From Streptomyces sp. NBC_00341 (lineage in GTDB: Bacteria > Actinomycetota > Actinomycetes > Streptomycetales > Streptomycetaceae), in the NCBI RefSeq assembly GCF_041435055.1, contig NZ_CP108002.1:682001-746000 (forward strand): a DNA stretch of 64,000 nt, given 5' to 3'. This document shows positions 47,808 through 59,037 of the stretch, piece after piece. The first letter of the stretch is position 1, and every line of letters begins with the position of its first letter. The notes under the pieces were generated by a model that did no database searches, had not been told where the DNA came from, and worked only from the letters and a program-made list of their open reading frames with translations. A program made the position numbers and the translations under genes.

Positions 47808-50800
47808 GTGTCAGACACGCACAACCACCGGACCCACGCCGGGCTCAGAGTCATCAGTTCCGTCGCCGTCGCCGCCATGGCCGCGCTGGGACTGGCCACC
47901 ACGGCCTCCCCCGCCTCTGCGGCCTCCCCCCACAGCACCGTCAAGAACCCCGTCTCGTACGTCGATCCGCTGATCGGCACGTCGAACGCGGGCAACACCT
48001 ATCCGGGCGCGGTGCAGCCGTTCGGCATGCTGGCCTGGAGCCCGCAGAACTCGAAGGGCAAGCAGGTCTCGACCCCCGCTCCCGGCGGCTACCAGTACGA
48101 CGCGACGAAGATCCGCGGCTTCAGCCTCACCCATCTCAACGGGGTCGGCTGCTCGGGCGCCAACGGCGACATCCCGATCATGCCGTACGTGGGTGACGTC
48201 GACTCCTCGCCCAGTGCGGACACCACCGACGCGAAGTACGCCAGCGCCTTCTCGCACGCCGACGAGACCGCCACTCCCGGCTACTACCGGGTCGGCCTGG
48301 CGAGCGGCGCGTCCGCGGCGCTCACGACGACCGCCCGGACCGGCTCCGGGAAGTTCGGCTTCCCGGCGGACAAGCCCGCGAGCATGCTCTTCAGGACCTC
48401 GAACTCGGAGAGCGGCAGCACCGGCGCCACCGTGAAGATCGACAAGGCGGCCCGGACCGTGACGGGTTCCGTCACCGCGGGCAACTTCTGCGGTCCGCAG
48501 AGCGCGAACAACCGCAAGGACCTCTACACGCTCTACTTCACCGCCCACTTCGACAAGGCGTTCGCGAAGACCGGCACCTGGACCGACGACACGGTCGAGC
48601 CCGGCTCCACCGCGGCGTCCGGCGGTACGGGGTACAGCTCGTCCGGCAACGCCGTGGAGGGCAAGGGCTCCGGCGCGTACGTCACCTTCGCCGACGGGAC
48701 GACGCAGGCCGGGGCCAAGGTCGCCGTCTCCTACGTCAGCCCGCAGAACGCCGAGGCCAACCTCCGCGCGGAGAACGGCCCCCACGAGAGCTTCGACTCC
48801 GTCCGGCACCGGGCGGCCGACGTCTGGAACCGGACGCTGAAGTCGGTCGAGGTGGGCGGCGGCACCGACGCCCAGCGCTCCACCTTCTACACCGCGCTCT
48901 ACCACTCCATGCTGGAGCCCACCCTCACCAGCGACGTGGACGGCCGCTACCTGGGCGCCGACCGCAAGCCGCACCGGCTCGCCAAGGGACAGAAGGCCCA
49001 GTACGGCACCTTCTCCGGCTGGGACCAGTACCGCGCACAGGTACAGCTCATGACGCTGCTCAACCCGAGGGCGGGCAGTGACTACGCGCAGTCCCTCTAC
49101 AACTACGCCGGCCAGCGCGGCGGCGAGTGGGACCGCTGGCTGCTGGAGAACGGCAAGACGAGTGTGATGTCGGGCGACCCCTCGGATGCGGCACTCGCCG
49201 GGATCTACGCCTTCGGCGGCCATGACTTCGACGTCAAGGGCGCACTGAAATCGCTGGTCAAGGCCGCCACGGTGCCCACAGCGAACGACTCGGACAGCTC
49301 CGGCTGCAACGTCGAGTGCGTGGGCCAGCGCCCGGCGCTCGACAAGTACCTGGAGCTCGGGTACGTACCGGCGGACAACTGCCACTGCTGGGGCGGCGCG
49401 GCCGAGACGCTGGAGGACGCGGCGGCCGACTACGGACTCTCCGAGCTGTCCCGCCGGACCGGCCGGACCGCCGACGCGAAGAGGTTCCTGGACCGCTCGG
49501 GGAACTGGACGAACGTCTTCGACGCCAACGCCACCCCGCAGGGCGGCTACATCCGCGACCGGAAGGCCGACGGCACCTGGGCGGGCACCTTCACGCCGGG
49601 CACCGGCAGCGGTTTCGTCGAGGGGACCAGCGCGCGCTACACCTGGATGGTGTACTCGGACGTGGCGGGCCTCGCCGGCGCGATGGGCGGTGACGACCAG
49701 GCGGTGAAGCGGCTGGACGCCTTCTTCCGCACACCGGACGGGAAGTTCGACTTCTCGGCGAAGGACGACACGCGCTACGACGCGACCAACGAGCCGGACA
49801 TCAACGCCCCTTACCTGTACGACTACCTGGGCGCCCCGTACAAGACGCAGGAGACGGTCCGCGCGGAGCTGGACCAGCTCTGGACCGACACCCCGGGCGG
49901 CATCCCCGGCAACGACGACGCGGGGACGATGTCGTCCTGGTACGTCTTCTCCGCGCTCGGCATGTACCCGCAGAACCCCAGCCGGGCCGATCTGACCCTG
50001 ACCGCACCGCTGTTCCCGCACGCCGTGGTGCACACCGGGCGCGGAAAGACGATCACGGTCGACGCACCCGCCGCCTCCGCGGACCACACCTACATCCACG
50101 GTCTGAAGGTCAACGGCCGCACCTCCACGAAGCCGTGGGTGCCCGCCTCGCTCGTCACGCACGGCGGCAGGCTGGACTACACCCTCGGCTCCACGGCGGA
50201 CACGTCCTGGGGCGCGGGGAAGGCCGACGCCCCGCCGTCCTTCCCCGGCGGCGGTCTGAAGTACTTCACCGGCGCCACTCCCGAGCAGCTGAAGATCGAG
50301 CCGGGCTCCGGCAGCGCGGAGACCACCGTCAAGGTGCGGAGCATAGAGACGGAGGCCACCACGGTCCACTGGACGGCGAAGGCGCCGGCCGGTGTCACGG
50401 TGACCCCGGCGGAGGGCGATTTCACCGTCCCGGCACGCGGTTCGGTGAGCGCCGCGCTCAAGGTGTCGGCCGCCGCGGACACGGCAGAGGGCCACTACAC
50501 GGTCCCGGTGACGCTGAAGTCGTCCACGGGTGAGGAGCTCCCGAAGACCTCGGCCTCCGTGACCGTGGCCGAGAAGAACAGCATGCTGTGGAACCGCAAC
50601 AGCACGGCCATCTCGACGGACGACGACAACCCGCAGGCCAACTTCGACGGTGAGGGCTGGAGCTACTCGGCCGAGGCGCTCGCCGCGGCGGGCGCGGCGC
50701 CGGGCGGAACGGTCTCGTCCGGCGGGTTCGACTTCGGCTGGCCCGAGGTGGCGGCGGGCGACCCGGACAACATCGAGGTGGCCGGCACCGAGCCGCAGGT

Positions 50801-51158
50801 ACTGAACGTTCCCTCCGCCTCCGGTGACACGAAGCTCAGCCTGCTGGGCAGCGCGGCCGAGGGTTCGGCCTCCGGGCAGGCGACGCTGACGTACACCGAC
50901 GGCACCACGCAGCAGGCGGAGATCGGCTTCAGCGACTGGACGCTGGGCGGCGGGGCGGAAAAGCCGTCGTTCGGCAACACCGTCGCGGTGCACACCGCGT
51001 ACCGCGACGTCCAGGGCGGCGGCACTGACCCGGTGGGCACCGAGATCTTCGCCACCGCGCCGATCGCGCTCCAGTCGGGCAAGCAGCTCGCGAGCGTGAC
51101 CCTGCCGTCGGCCACGGAGGGCGGAGTGATCCACGTCTTCGCGGTGGCCACGGCCTGA
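47808..51158 (+). CDS. Secreted GH92 alpha-mannosidase
   Basis: 1116 residues from GTG 47808, with AGGAA upstream; codons before it lack bias. After a signal peptide ending ASPASAASPH, the GH92 N-terminal sandwich starts VDPLIGTSNAGNTYPGAVQPFGMLAWSP, and the (alpha/alpha)6 catalytic part contains FSGWDQYRAQ, GDPSDAALAG, YDATNEPDINAPYLYDYLGAP and NDDAGTMSSWYVFSALGMYPQNP, the Ca-dependent, Glu/Asp-catalysed motifs. The C-terminal ~230 residues are an NPCBM/wall-associated beta-sandwich. It hydrolyses alpha-mannosides of glycans or yeast mannan. Confidence 0.95.
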   Translation: MSDTHNHRTHAGLRVISSVAVAAMAALGLATTASPASAASPHSTVKNPVSYVDPLIGTSNAGNTYPGAVQPFGMLAWSPQNSKGKQVSTPAPGGYQYDATKIRGFSLTHLNGVGCSGANGDIPIMPYVGDVDSSPSADTTDAKYASAFSHADETATPGYYRVGLASGASAALTTTARTGSGKFGFPADKPASMLFRTSNSESGSTGATVKIDKAARTVTGSVTAGNFCGPQSANNRKDLYTLYFTAHFDKAFAKTGTWTDDTVEPGSTAASGGTGYSSSGNAVEGKGSGAYVTFADGTTQAGAKVAVSYVSPQNAEANLRAENGPHESFDSVRHRAADVWNRTLKSVEVGGGTDAQRSTFYTALYHSMLEPTLTSDVDGRYLGADRKPHRLAKGQKAQYGTFSGWDQYRAQVQLMTLLNPRAGSDYAQSLYNYAGQRGGEWDRWLLENGKTSVMSGDPSDAALAGIYAFGGHDFDVKGALKSLVKAATVPTANDSDSSGCNVECVGQRPALDKYLELGYVPADNCHCWGGAAETLEDAAADYGLSELSRRTGRTADAKRFLDRSGNWTNVFDANATPQGGYIRDRKADGTWAGTFTPGTGSGFVEGTSARYTWMVYSDVAGLAGAMGGDDQAVKRLDAFFRTPDGKFDFSAKDDTRYDATNEPDINAPYLYDYLGAPYKTQETVRAELDQLWTDTPGGIPGNDDAGTMSSWYVFSALGMYPQNPSRADLTLTAPLFPHAVVHTGRGKTITVDAPAASADHTYIHGLKVNGRTSTKPWVPASLVTHGGRLDYTLGSTADTSWGAGKADAPPSFPGGGLKYFTGATPEQLKIEPGSGSAETTVKVRSIETEATTVHWTAKAPAGVTVTPAEGDFTVPARGSVSAALKVSAAADTAEGHYTVPVTLKSSTGEELPKTSASVTVAEKNSMLWNRNSTAISTDDDNPQANFDGEGWSYSAEALAAAGAAPGGTVSSGGFDFGWPEVAAGDPDNIEVAGTEPQVLNVPSASGDTKLSLLGSAAEGSASGQATLTYTDGTTQQAEIGFSDWTLGGGAEKPSFGNTVAVHTAYRDVQGGGTDPVGTEIFATAPIALQSGKQLASVTLPSATEGGVIHVFAVATA

Positions 51159-51172
51159 CGCACTCCGACCGG

Positions 51173-51218
51173 AACGGGCCGTCGCGGCAAGGGAACTCCC
51201 TTGCCGCGACGGCCCGTT
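51173..51218. terminator. 22-bp-stem bidirectional terminator
   Basis: AACGGGCCGTCGCGGCAAGG... pairs with its complement over 22 bp (51173-51194 with 51197-51218) around a 2-base loop, between the convergent GH92 and katG genes. Confidence 0.9.
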
Positions 51219-51226
51219 TGCGGTGA

Positions 51227-53479
<2,253 letters not shown>

Positions 53480-53500
53480 TCACATTGCTTTGGAACTGAG

Positions 53501-53620
53501 GGTGGCGGAACTCAAGGCGGTGGAACGGAGGGTGATGGAACCGAGCGTGATGGAACCGAGGGTGGCGATGGACTCGGGTGTGACGGCACCGAGCGTGGTG
53601 GCACCGACGGTGACGGGCTC
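53501..53620. repeat. Degenerate 15-nt tandem repeat in the katG leader
   Basis: About eight units resembling GGTGATGGAACCGAG (two units are nearly identical at 53531-53560; others drift or gain a few bases). They lie 45 bases upstream of the katG start, inside its predicted transcript. Unit length preserves frame. Confidence 0.8.
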
Positions 53621-53780
53621 GCGGGGCGGCCGCGGCGGCGCGCGCGTACCGGCGCCCCGAAGGCGATCGCCTCTCGATGGAGGCGGTCACGGTCCGGATG
53701 CCGGCGTGAGCGCACCCGTCTCCTGAAGCCACGCACTTTCCCCTGCTGTTGACCTGACCCTTGGCTGGTAGCCGGAACCG

Positions 53781-53808
53781 ATCCTACGATGGACCTAGTC
53801 CAAGTCAA
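53781..53808 (-). promoter_or_regulatory. katG promoter with embedded Fur/PerR-like dyad
   Basis: On the minus strand: TTGACT (53808-53803), a 16-base spacer and TAGGAT (53786-53781), a near-consensus Streptomyces vegetative promoter reading towards katG. The spacer contains TGGAC-CTA-GTCCA (53790-53802), a perfect 13-bp dyad. Its centre is 72 bases before the Fur-like start codon, so one dimer can repress both genes. Confidence 0.75.
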
Positions 53809-53867
53809 TACGACAGACGGGTCTGCGCGAATCATTCGCCGGACGACGCACAGTTAGGCTGGTGGGC

Positions 53868-54284
53868 ATGAGTGACCTGCTGGAACGACTCCGTGAACGC
53901 GGCTGGCGCATGACCGCTCAGCGCCGGGTGGTCGCAGAGGTCCTCGCGGGCGAGCACGTCCACTTCACGGCCGACGAGGTGCTCGTGCGGGCCGTGGCCC
54001 GGCTGCCGGAGATCTCCCGCGCCACCGTCTACAACACCCTCGGCGAGCTGGTGGCGCTCGGCGAGGTGGTCGAGGTGGGCACCGACGGCCGGGCCAGGCG
54101 CTACGACCCGAACGCGCACCACCCGCATCAGCACCTGGTGTGCTCCGCGTGCGGCACCATCCGGGACGTCCACCCCGACGCCGACCCGCTGGCCGGGCTG
54201 CCGGCCTCCGAACGGTTCGGCTTCACCGTCTCCGAGGTCGAGGTGACCTACCGGGGACTGTGCCCCGACTGCATCGGCGGATGA
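53868..54284 (+). CDS. Fur-family peroxide/metal-responsive repressor (CatR/FurA-like)
   Basis: 138 residues. Winged helix (LRERGWRMTAQRRVVAEVLAGEHVHFTADEVLVRAV ... RATVYNTLGELVALG), metal-site HHPHQHLVCSACGTIRDVHPD and C-terminal CxxC zinc motif (LCPDC). The spacing is that of actinobacterial CatR/FurA rather than Zur. An ATG two codons upstream is possible. Divergent from katG, sharing the promoter dyad; the simplest model is peroxide oxidises the repressor and releases katG. Confidence 0.92.
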   Translation: MSDLLERLRERGWRMTAQRRVVAEVLAGEHVHFTADEVLVRAVARLPEISRATVYNTLGELVALGEVVEVGTDGRARRYDPNAHHPHQHLVCSACGTIRDVHPDADPLAGLPASERFGFTVSEVEVTYRGLCPDCIGG

Positions 54285-54565
54285 CTCACACCTGCAAGCG
54301 CGCCCATAGCACACGCATTGAGGTTTCGTCAACCAATCAGCCGCGCCGTCCTGAGTCACCGAAAGGACGACCGCCGCGTTCGTTTTTCTAAGCTGCTTTC
54401 ACTTTTGATCGTATTCAATCGACGAGGCGAAGATGTCGCCTCGTCGATGACCTCGATACGACAAACACCAAGCAGTTTGGCTCTTCATGCGGTCATCGCG
54501 CGCACCCTCACTCCCGACGATGGCACGGTAGGCAATCCAAGCCGCCGCTCGAAGGGTTCATCTCG
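54285..54565. other. Lower-GC intergenic stretch bordering the unassigned gene pair
   Basis: 281 bases with noticeably more A/T than neighbouring DNA. Contains a 12-bp perfect hairpin (54419-54447) listed separately and no gene. Confidence 0.6.
54419..54447. terminator. 12-bp hairpin
   Basis: TCGACGAGGCGA-AGATG-TCGCCTCGTCGA, perfect stem and 5-base loop, about 135 bases after the Fur-like stop. Terminator is likely; an attenuator for the following pair is possible. Confidence 0.65.
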
Positions 54566-54856
54566 ATGTCCGTCCACTCGACCCCGGACCCTTCACCGGA
54601 CCCCTCGCCGGAGCCTGACCGCAGTTCCGAACCGGATCTCAATGACGAACGCTCTCGCCAACTGGAGGCGATCGAAAGCGAATTGGTCAAGCTGCGGAAG
54701 CAGCGTCGCTTCGGCCGGGCAGCACGAGCGGTGAGTCTCCTCCTCGCCGCGCGAGAAGCACTCAACGGATCCGACAGTGAGGCCTGGGCCGTGGCGGCAA
54801 GGTCGGCCAGGCAGTTCGCCAAATTGTTCGACGTGTTCGATGCATTCGACAAGTAA
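54566..54856 (+). CDS. Small helical protein, unknown (first gene of the pair)
   Basis: 96 residues. Begins with an acidic Pro/Ser tract (MSVHSTPDPSPDPSPEPDRSSEP), then a charged amphipathic helix (RSRQLEAIESELVKLRKQRRFG, heptad-like, probable coiled coil) and a second helix ending RQFAKLFDVFDAFDK. No known family. It ends 11 bases before the next gene's start, so the two are probably co-transcribed and the proteins may interact. GAAGGG lies 11 bases upstream of the ATG. Confidence 0.6.
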   Translation: MSVHSTPDPSPDPSPEPDRSSEPDLNDERSRQLEAIESELVKLRKQRRFGRAARAVSLLLAAREALNGSDSEAWAVAARSARQFAKLFDVFDAFDK

Positions 54857-54867
54857 AGAGGTGCGCG

Positions 54868-57123
54868 ATGAGCGACCATCAGGCTGACGGCCCATTCCGG
54901 CCTCCGGTTTCCATAGAGCGTCAAAATACCTGGGTGGATGCCGCCCTGGCGACCCCGCACGTGAAGTCACCCCGTGCCGCCCTGCAGAACGCGGCCGCAT
55001 TTCTCGTCGACCCGGAGCACACCCTGAGCGAACCGGACGCCCGTGGTGTCCGAACCCTCAGAGAGGGGGCCCTGCGGACCGTACGTACCGACGCGGGCGA
55101 AATGCTGGTGGTCGAAGTACAGATGCACGGAGTGGCCGGTGTCGTATGGGAGCACAATGAACGGATCAGCTCCCTCTGGCACTCAACTGCGGATCCCGCG
55201 GTCGGCGGAAGGACCAAACGCTCCCTCACCAGGGTGCACCCCTGGCCCCGCGAGAGTTCCGACGACGGCGAGCAGCCGTACGCGGCGCTGCTCAGCCATC
55301 CCCCCAACCGACAGTGGCTGGCCTCGAACACGGAAGAGGCCTCTGACGAACTGGACCGTCGGGACGGGCTGCGTTCGTACGACCTCAAGGAAGATCTGGT
55401 CCTCAACGGCCAGCAGGAACCAGGCATGTACATCCCTCAACGATTCTGTCTCGTTGAACAGCCTCAGCCGAATTCCGACGGCGTGCCGGTTCATCCCGCT
55501 GAATACGTCGGCTGGATGGCCGTTCGAGGTAATAATCGAACGAAACGACGTCAGGACATCTTTGGGCTGACGTCGGCCGAGGTTCTCACGGGTGTTCCGG
55601 CAAGCAAGCTCGGTCTGCCCGGTGACGAAGTCTTCTTCGACCCGCAGTTCTGGCTGGAGAAACTCTCCGACCGGCTCAACCAGGAGTGGGCCGAAGCCCG
55701 GCTCGCGGGTGACGACGAGGCCACGGCGATCCGTGCGACCAATGTGGCGGTGGTGACCGCTCACCTGGTCGTCGGCACACCGACCCCTGAACGCCTCTAT
55801 CGCATTGTGCAGATGAGTAATCGCCGCGATCACGTACATCCCCCGCTGGAGTTCGTACCGAATGACCGGGGACGGGCCCTGGGGCGCAGCGTGCTCGGCA
55901 TGTACGTGGCGCGGGGGGTTCTCGACGAAAAGGAATCACAGGTTCTGTCGGGCTTGGCGCCCGTCAGCGAACTGAGCATCGCCGCGGAGGACGCCACTGT
56001 CTCGGAGCTGCGCGATCTCCGCTCCATGATGATCCTGCGGGAACTCTTTCCTACCGATCCCCACAAGAAGCTGCTGATCCGTCGTGCGCTCAGCGAGTCG
56101 CCTCCCTCGCAGCTGAGCAGCCCCGAGATCAACCGGCGTGCCCGTGCCTGGTCCGCGCTGACGTCGGAGAGCTACCCGGCCCCGTGGAATCCCCGTATCG
56201 CGGAGGTGTTCAACGCCGGTTCCGTCCGGGCCGGGCTGCAATTCTCCGGACGCCCGCTCCGAGAACTGCTGAACGCCGCGGACAAGGACGACGACGCCTT
56301 CGAGGAGCTGGTGGCCTACCGGGCGGCCCACTGGCTGGCCGCTTTCGACATCATCGACGCCGACCGGGGCTCGCTCGCCGGCCAGAAGACGGACGACGAC
56401 GACGGCGCCAAGGCCGCACGGGTCCGGCGCACGGTGAAGAACCACCTCAACGCCCTGCGGAGCAACCGGATCATGGCCGTGGCCGTGCTGCGCGAGCTGG
56501 CGAGGGCCATGGACGAGGGAGACCGCAGGCCCTTCCGGGTCAGCCGTTCCGGGGCGTTGTTGATCGAGGAGATGAGCACGGCCTGGTTCGACAGGGAGTT
56601 CCCGAAGGATTCCGGCAAGCGCCGGCCCAAGGTGCCAGCCCCCCGGCCGAGCGGCAGCGCTTCGGACGCGGCGCGGAACGACACCGGCGGCACCGAGCCG
56701 TCCACCCAGCTGTTCGCTCAGCACGCGTGGCGGGAGCAGCCTGCGGCCGGGGCCGCCCTGTCCCCCCTCCCCGTCCTGTCCCCGTCGGCCGGAGAGGGTG
56801 CCTCACCGGCCGTGGGGGTGTCGGCCGGGACCGGAGCGACGGTGTCCGGGGCAGCCGGTCCCTGGCCCGCCGCTCCCACCTTCGAGGAGCAGGTGGGAGC
56901 GGCGGCGGACCTGACCCGACAGCTGCTGGAGCTGGCGGAGCGGGTGGAGGCGTCGCTCACCGCGGTGTCGGCCGCGGCGGCGAAGGCCGGGATCGATCGG
57001 CCCCTGGCCGGGGAGGCAGGGGCCGGAGCCGCCCGGAATCTGGCACGGACGCTGCCTTCGGTCCGCACGATGCGGGACACCGTGGAGGACTTGGGCGGGC
57101 GCACCGTGCCGTACGGGTCGTAG
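54868..57123 (+). CDS. Large protein of unknown function (751 aa), possible ParB/DGQHR-like nuclease-fold
   Basis: 751 residues with no family I can name. N-terminal ~260 residues contain DAGEMLVVEVQMHGVAGVVWEHNERISSLW and VGWMAVRGNNRTKRRQDIFGL; the latter is reminiscent of the G-x-N/H-R motif in ParB/DndB (DGQHR) folds, but the match is weak. The middle is helical (DLRSMMILRELFPTDPHKK ...). Residues ~585-670 are a Pro/Ala/Gly-rich linker, and the last 80 form an amphipathic helical bundle. The GC content is lower than its neighbours. No transmembrane segment or signal peptide. AGAGGTGCG lies before the ATG. Confidence 0.55.
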   Translation: MSDHQADGPFRPPVSIERQNTWVDAALATPHVKSPRAALQNAAAFLVDPEHTLSEPDARGVRTLREGALRTVRTDAGEMLVVEVQMHGVAGVVWEHNERISSLWHSTADPAVGGRTKRSLTRVHPWPRESSDDGEQPYAALLSHPPNRQWLASNTEEASDELDRRDGLRSYDLKEDLVLNGQQEPGMYIPQRFCLVEQPQPNSDGVPVHPAEYVGWMAVRGNNRTKRRQDIFGLTSAEVLTGVPASKLGLPGDEVFFDPQFWLEKLSDRLNQEWAEARLAGDDEATAIRATNVAVVTAHLVVGTPTPERLYRIVQMSNRRDHVHPPLEFVPNDRGRALGRSVLGMYVARGVLDEKESQVLSGLAPVSELSIAAEDATVSELRDLRSMMILRELFPTDPHKKLLIRRALSESPPSQLSSPEINRRARAWSALTSESYPAPWNPRIAEVFNAGSVRAGLQFSGRPLRELLNAADKDDDAFEELVAYRAAHWLAAFDIIDADRGSLAGQKTDDDDGAKAARVRRTVKNHLNALRSNRIMAVAVLRELARAMDEGDRRPFRVSRSGALLIEEMSTAWFDREFPKDSGKRRPKVPAPRPSGSASDAARNDTGGTEPSTQLFAQHAWREQPAAGAALSPLPVLSPSAGEGASPAVGVSAGTGATVSGAAGPWPAAPTFEEQVGAAADLTRQLLELAERVEASLTAVSAAAAKAGIDRPLAGEAGAGAARNLARTLPSVRTMRDTVEDLGGRTVPYGS

Positions 57124-57173
57124 GGGCGGGGACGGGCTCGAATCCCCCGGCGCGAACAGAAGCGTGAGCGGAA

Positions 57174-57202
57174 GAGGCTCTCAGGAGGGAGGCTCTCAGG
57201 AG
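57174..57202. repeat. 15-bp tandem duplication at the asnB 3' end
   Basis: GAGGCTCTCAGGAG occurs at 57174-57187 and again at 57189-57202 (period 15). The second copy covers the asnB stop codon, the first lies just beyond it, so replication slippage duplicated the gene's end. Confidence 0.75.
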
Positions 57203-59037
57203 AGCGAGATGTCCGGCTTGTAGAGGTCGAACCAGAGTGCCAGGTCCAGAGTGCGTTCCAGACCGCGCCGGGACGCCTGGGTGATCTGCGGTGCGTCGTG
57301 CCGTGCCGCGCGCGTGACCCGGTCGCGGTCGACGAGGTCGAAGACCGGATGCGAGGGCCGCGCCAGCAGGTCCTTGGCGTGTTCCTGCAGTGCGAGTGCG
57401 TACTTGGGGTCCTGGGTGGAGGGATAGGGGCTCTTGACCCGGTCGTAGACCGACTTCGGGAGTACGTCCGCCGTGGCTTCGCGGAGCAGGGACTTCTCCC
57501 TGCCGTCGAAGGACTTCAGCGACCAGGGCGTGTTGTAGACGTACTCGACGAGGCGGTGGTCGCAGAAGGGCACGCGCACTTCGAGCCCGACCGCCATGCT
57601 CGCCCTGTCCTTCCGGTCGAGCAGGACGCGCACGAAGCGGGTCAGGTGCAGGTGGCAGATCTTGCGCATCCTGAACTCGAAGTCGCTCTCGCCCTCCAGC
57701 CGCTGGATTCCCGCGACCGCCGTGTCGTAGCTGTCCTGGATGTACGACGGAATGTCGAGGGCCGCCGTCAGATCGGACCTCAGCACATCGGAGTCGTCCC
57801 CGAAGTGCTGGGCGAAGCGCACCAGCCACGGAAAGGTGTTGGCGCGCCGCGCCTCTTCGTCGAAGAACTGCAGATACCCGCCGAAGACCTCGTCGGCCGA
57901 CTCCCCCGAGAGCGCGACGGTCGAGTGCTCCCGGATGGACCGGAACAGGAGGTACAGCGAGGCGTCCATGTCGCCGAAGCCCATCGGGATGTCCCGGGCC
58001 CTGATCACCTGGGCCCGTACCTCGGGGTCGGCCAGTGCGTGCGAGTCCAGCACGATGTCGCGGTGGTCGGTGCCCGAGGCCCGTGCGACGTCGTGCACGT
58101 ACGGCGTGTCCGGCGTGGCGCGCAGCTCGTCGGCGACGAAGTTGTCCGCCTGCCCGACGAAGTCGACCGCGAAGCTGCGCACCGTCTCGCCGCTCTCGGC
58201 CAGTTGGCGGGCGGCGATCGCCGTCATGGCGGAGGAGTCGAGGCCGCCGGAGAGGAGGGTGCAGCGCGGCACGTCCGAGACCATCTGGCGTCGCACGATG
58301 TCGTCGAGGAGCGAGCGGACATGGGCGATGGACTCGTCCTTGCCGTCGGTGTGCGGGCGGGTCTCCAGCTGCCAGTAGACATGCCTGCGAAGTCCGTTGC
58401 GGTCGACGGTGACGACGGTGCCGGGCTCGACCTCGTGCATCCCCTCCCACACGGCGTGGCCGGGTGTCTTGACGAACGCGAAGAGCTCGCGCAGCCCGTC
58501 GAGACCGACGCGGGCGCGGGCCAGCGGATTGGCCAGGATCGCCTTGGGTTCGGAGCCGAACAGGACGCCGTCCGCGGTCTCGTAGTAGTAGAAGGGCTTG
58601 ATGCCCATCCGGTCTCGGATCATGACGAGCTTGTCGTGGCGGCCGTCCCACACGGCGAACGCGTACATGCCGTTGAGGCGTTCGGCGACCGCCTCGCCCC
58701 ACTCCAGATACCCGCGCAGCACGACCTCGGTATCGGAGTTCGTGGTGAACCGGTGTCCTCGGCCCGCCAGTTCGCGGCGCAACTCGGTGAAGTTGTACGT
58801 CTCCCCCGAGTAGACGAGGGCGACGGTGCCCCGCGGAGTGTCGGCCGTCATCGGCTGGCGCCCGCCGGGCAGGTCGATGATGGCCAGCCGGCGATGCCCG
58901 AGGGCGGCCGGACCGTTGATCCAGCTGCCGCGGTCGTCGGGGCCGCGGCAGGACATCGTCTCCGTCATCGCGTCCAGGGTCGCGGACTCACTGTGCAGGT
59001 CGCGTTCGAAGGAGACCCAGCCGGTGATGCCACACAT
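57196..59037 (-). CDS. asnB: Glutamine-hydrolysing asparagine synthetase
   Basis: 613 residues. N-terminal Ntn glutaminase with Cys2 nucleophile (MCGITGWVSF; after Met removal) and RHRRLAIIDLPGG-type substrate loop; C-terminal synthetase with PP-loop SGGLDSSAM and downstream GESADEVFGGY. It makes Asn from Asp using ATP and Gln ammonia; in Streptomyces, AsnB-like proteins also amidate peptides or antibiotics. Three short palindromes lie about 95-125 bases upstream of the start. Proximity to an NRPS is suggestive only. Confidence 0.95.
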   Translation of the reverse strand: MCGITGWVSFERDLHSESATLDAMTETMSCRGPDDRGSWINGPAALGHRRLAIIDLPGGRQPMTADTPRGTVALVYSGETYNFTELRRELAGRGHRFTTNSDTEVVLRGYLEWGEAVAERLNGMYAFAVWDGRHDKLVMIRDRMGIKPFYYYETADGVLFGSEPKAILANPLARARVGLDGLRELFAFVKTPGHAVWEGMHEVEPGTVVTVDRNGLRRHVYWQLETRPHTDGKDESIAHVRSLLDDIVRRQMVSDVPRCTLLSGGLDSSAMTAIAARQLAESGETVRSFAVDFVGQADNFVADELRATPDTPYVHDVARASGTDHRDIVLDSHALADPEVRAQVIRARDIPMGFGDMDASLYLLFRSIREHSTVALSGESADEVFGGYLQFFDEEARRANTFPWLVRFAQHFGDDSDVLRSDLTAALDIPSYIQDSYDTAVAGIQRLEGESDFEFRMRKICHLHLTRFVRVLLDRKDRASMAVGLEVRVPFCDHRLVEYVYNTPWSLKSFDGREKSLLREATADVLPKSVYDRVKSPYPSTQDPKYALALQEHAKDLLARPSHPVFDLVDRDRVTRAARHDAPQITQASRRGLERTLDLALWFDLYKPDISLS

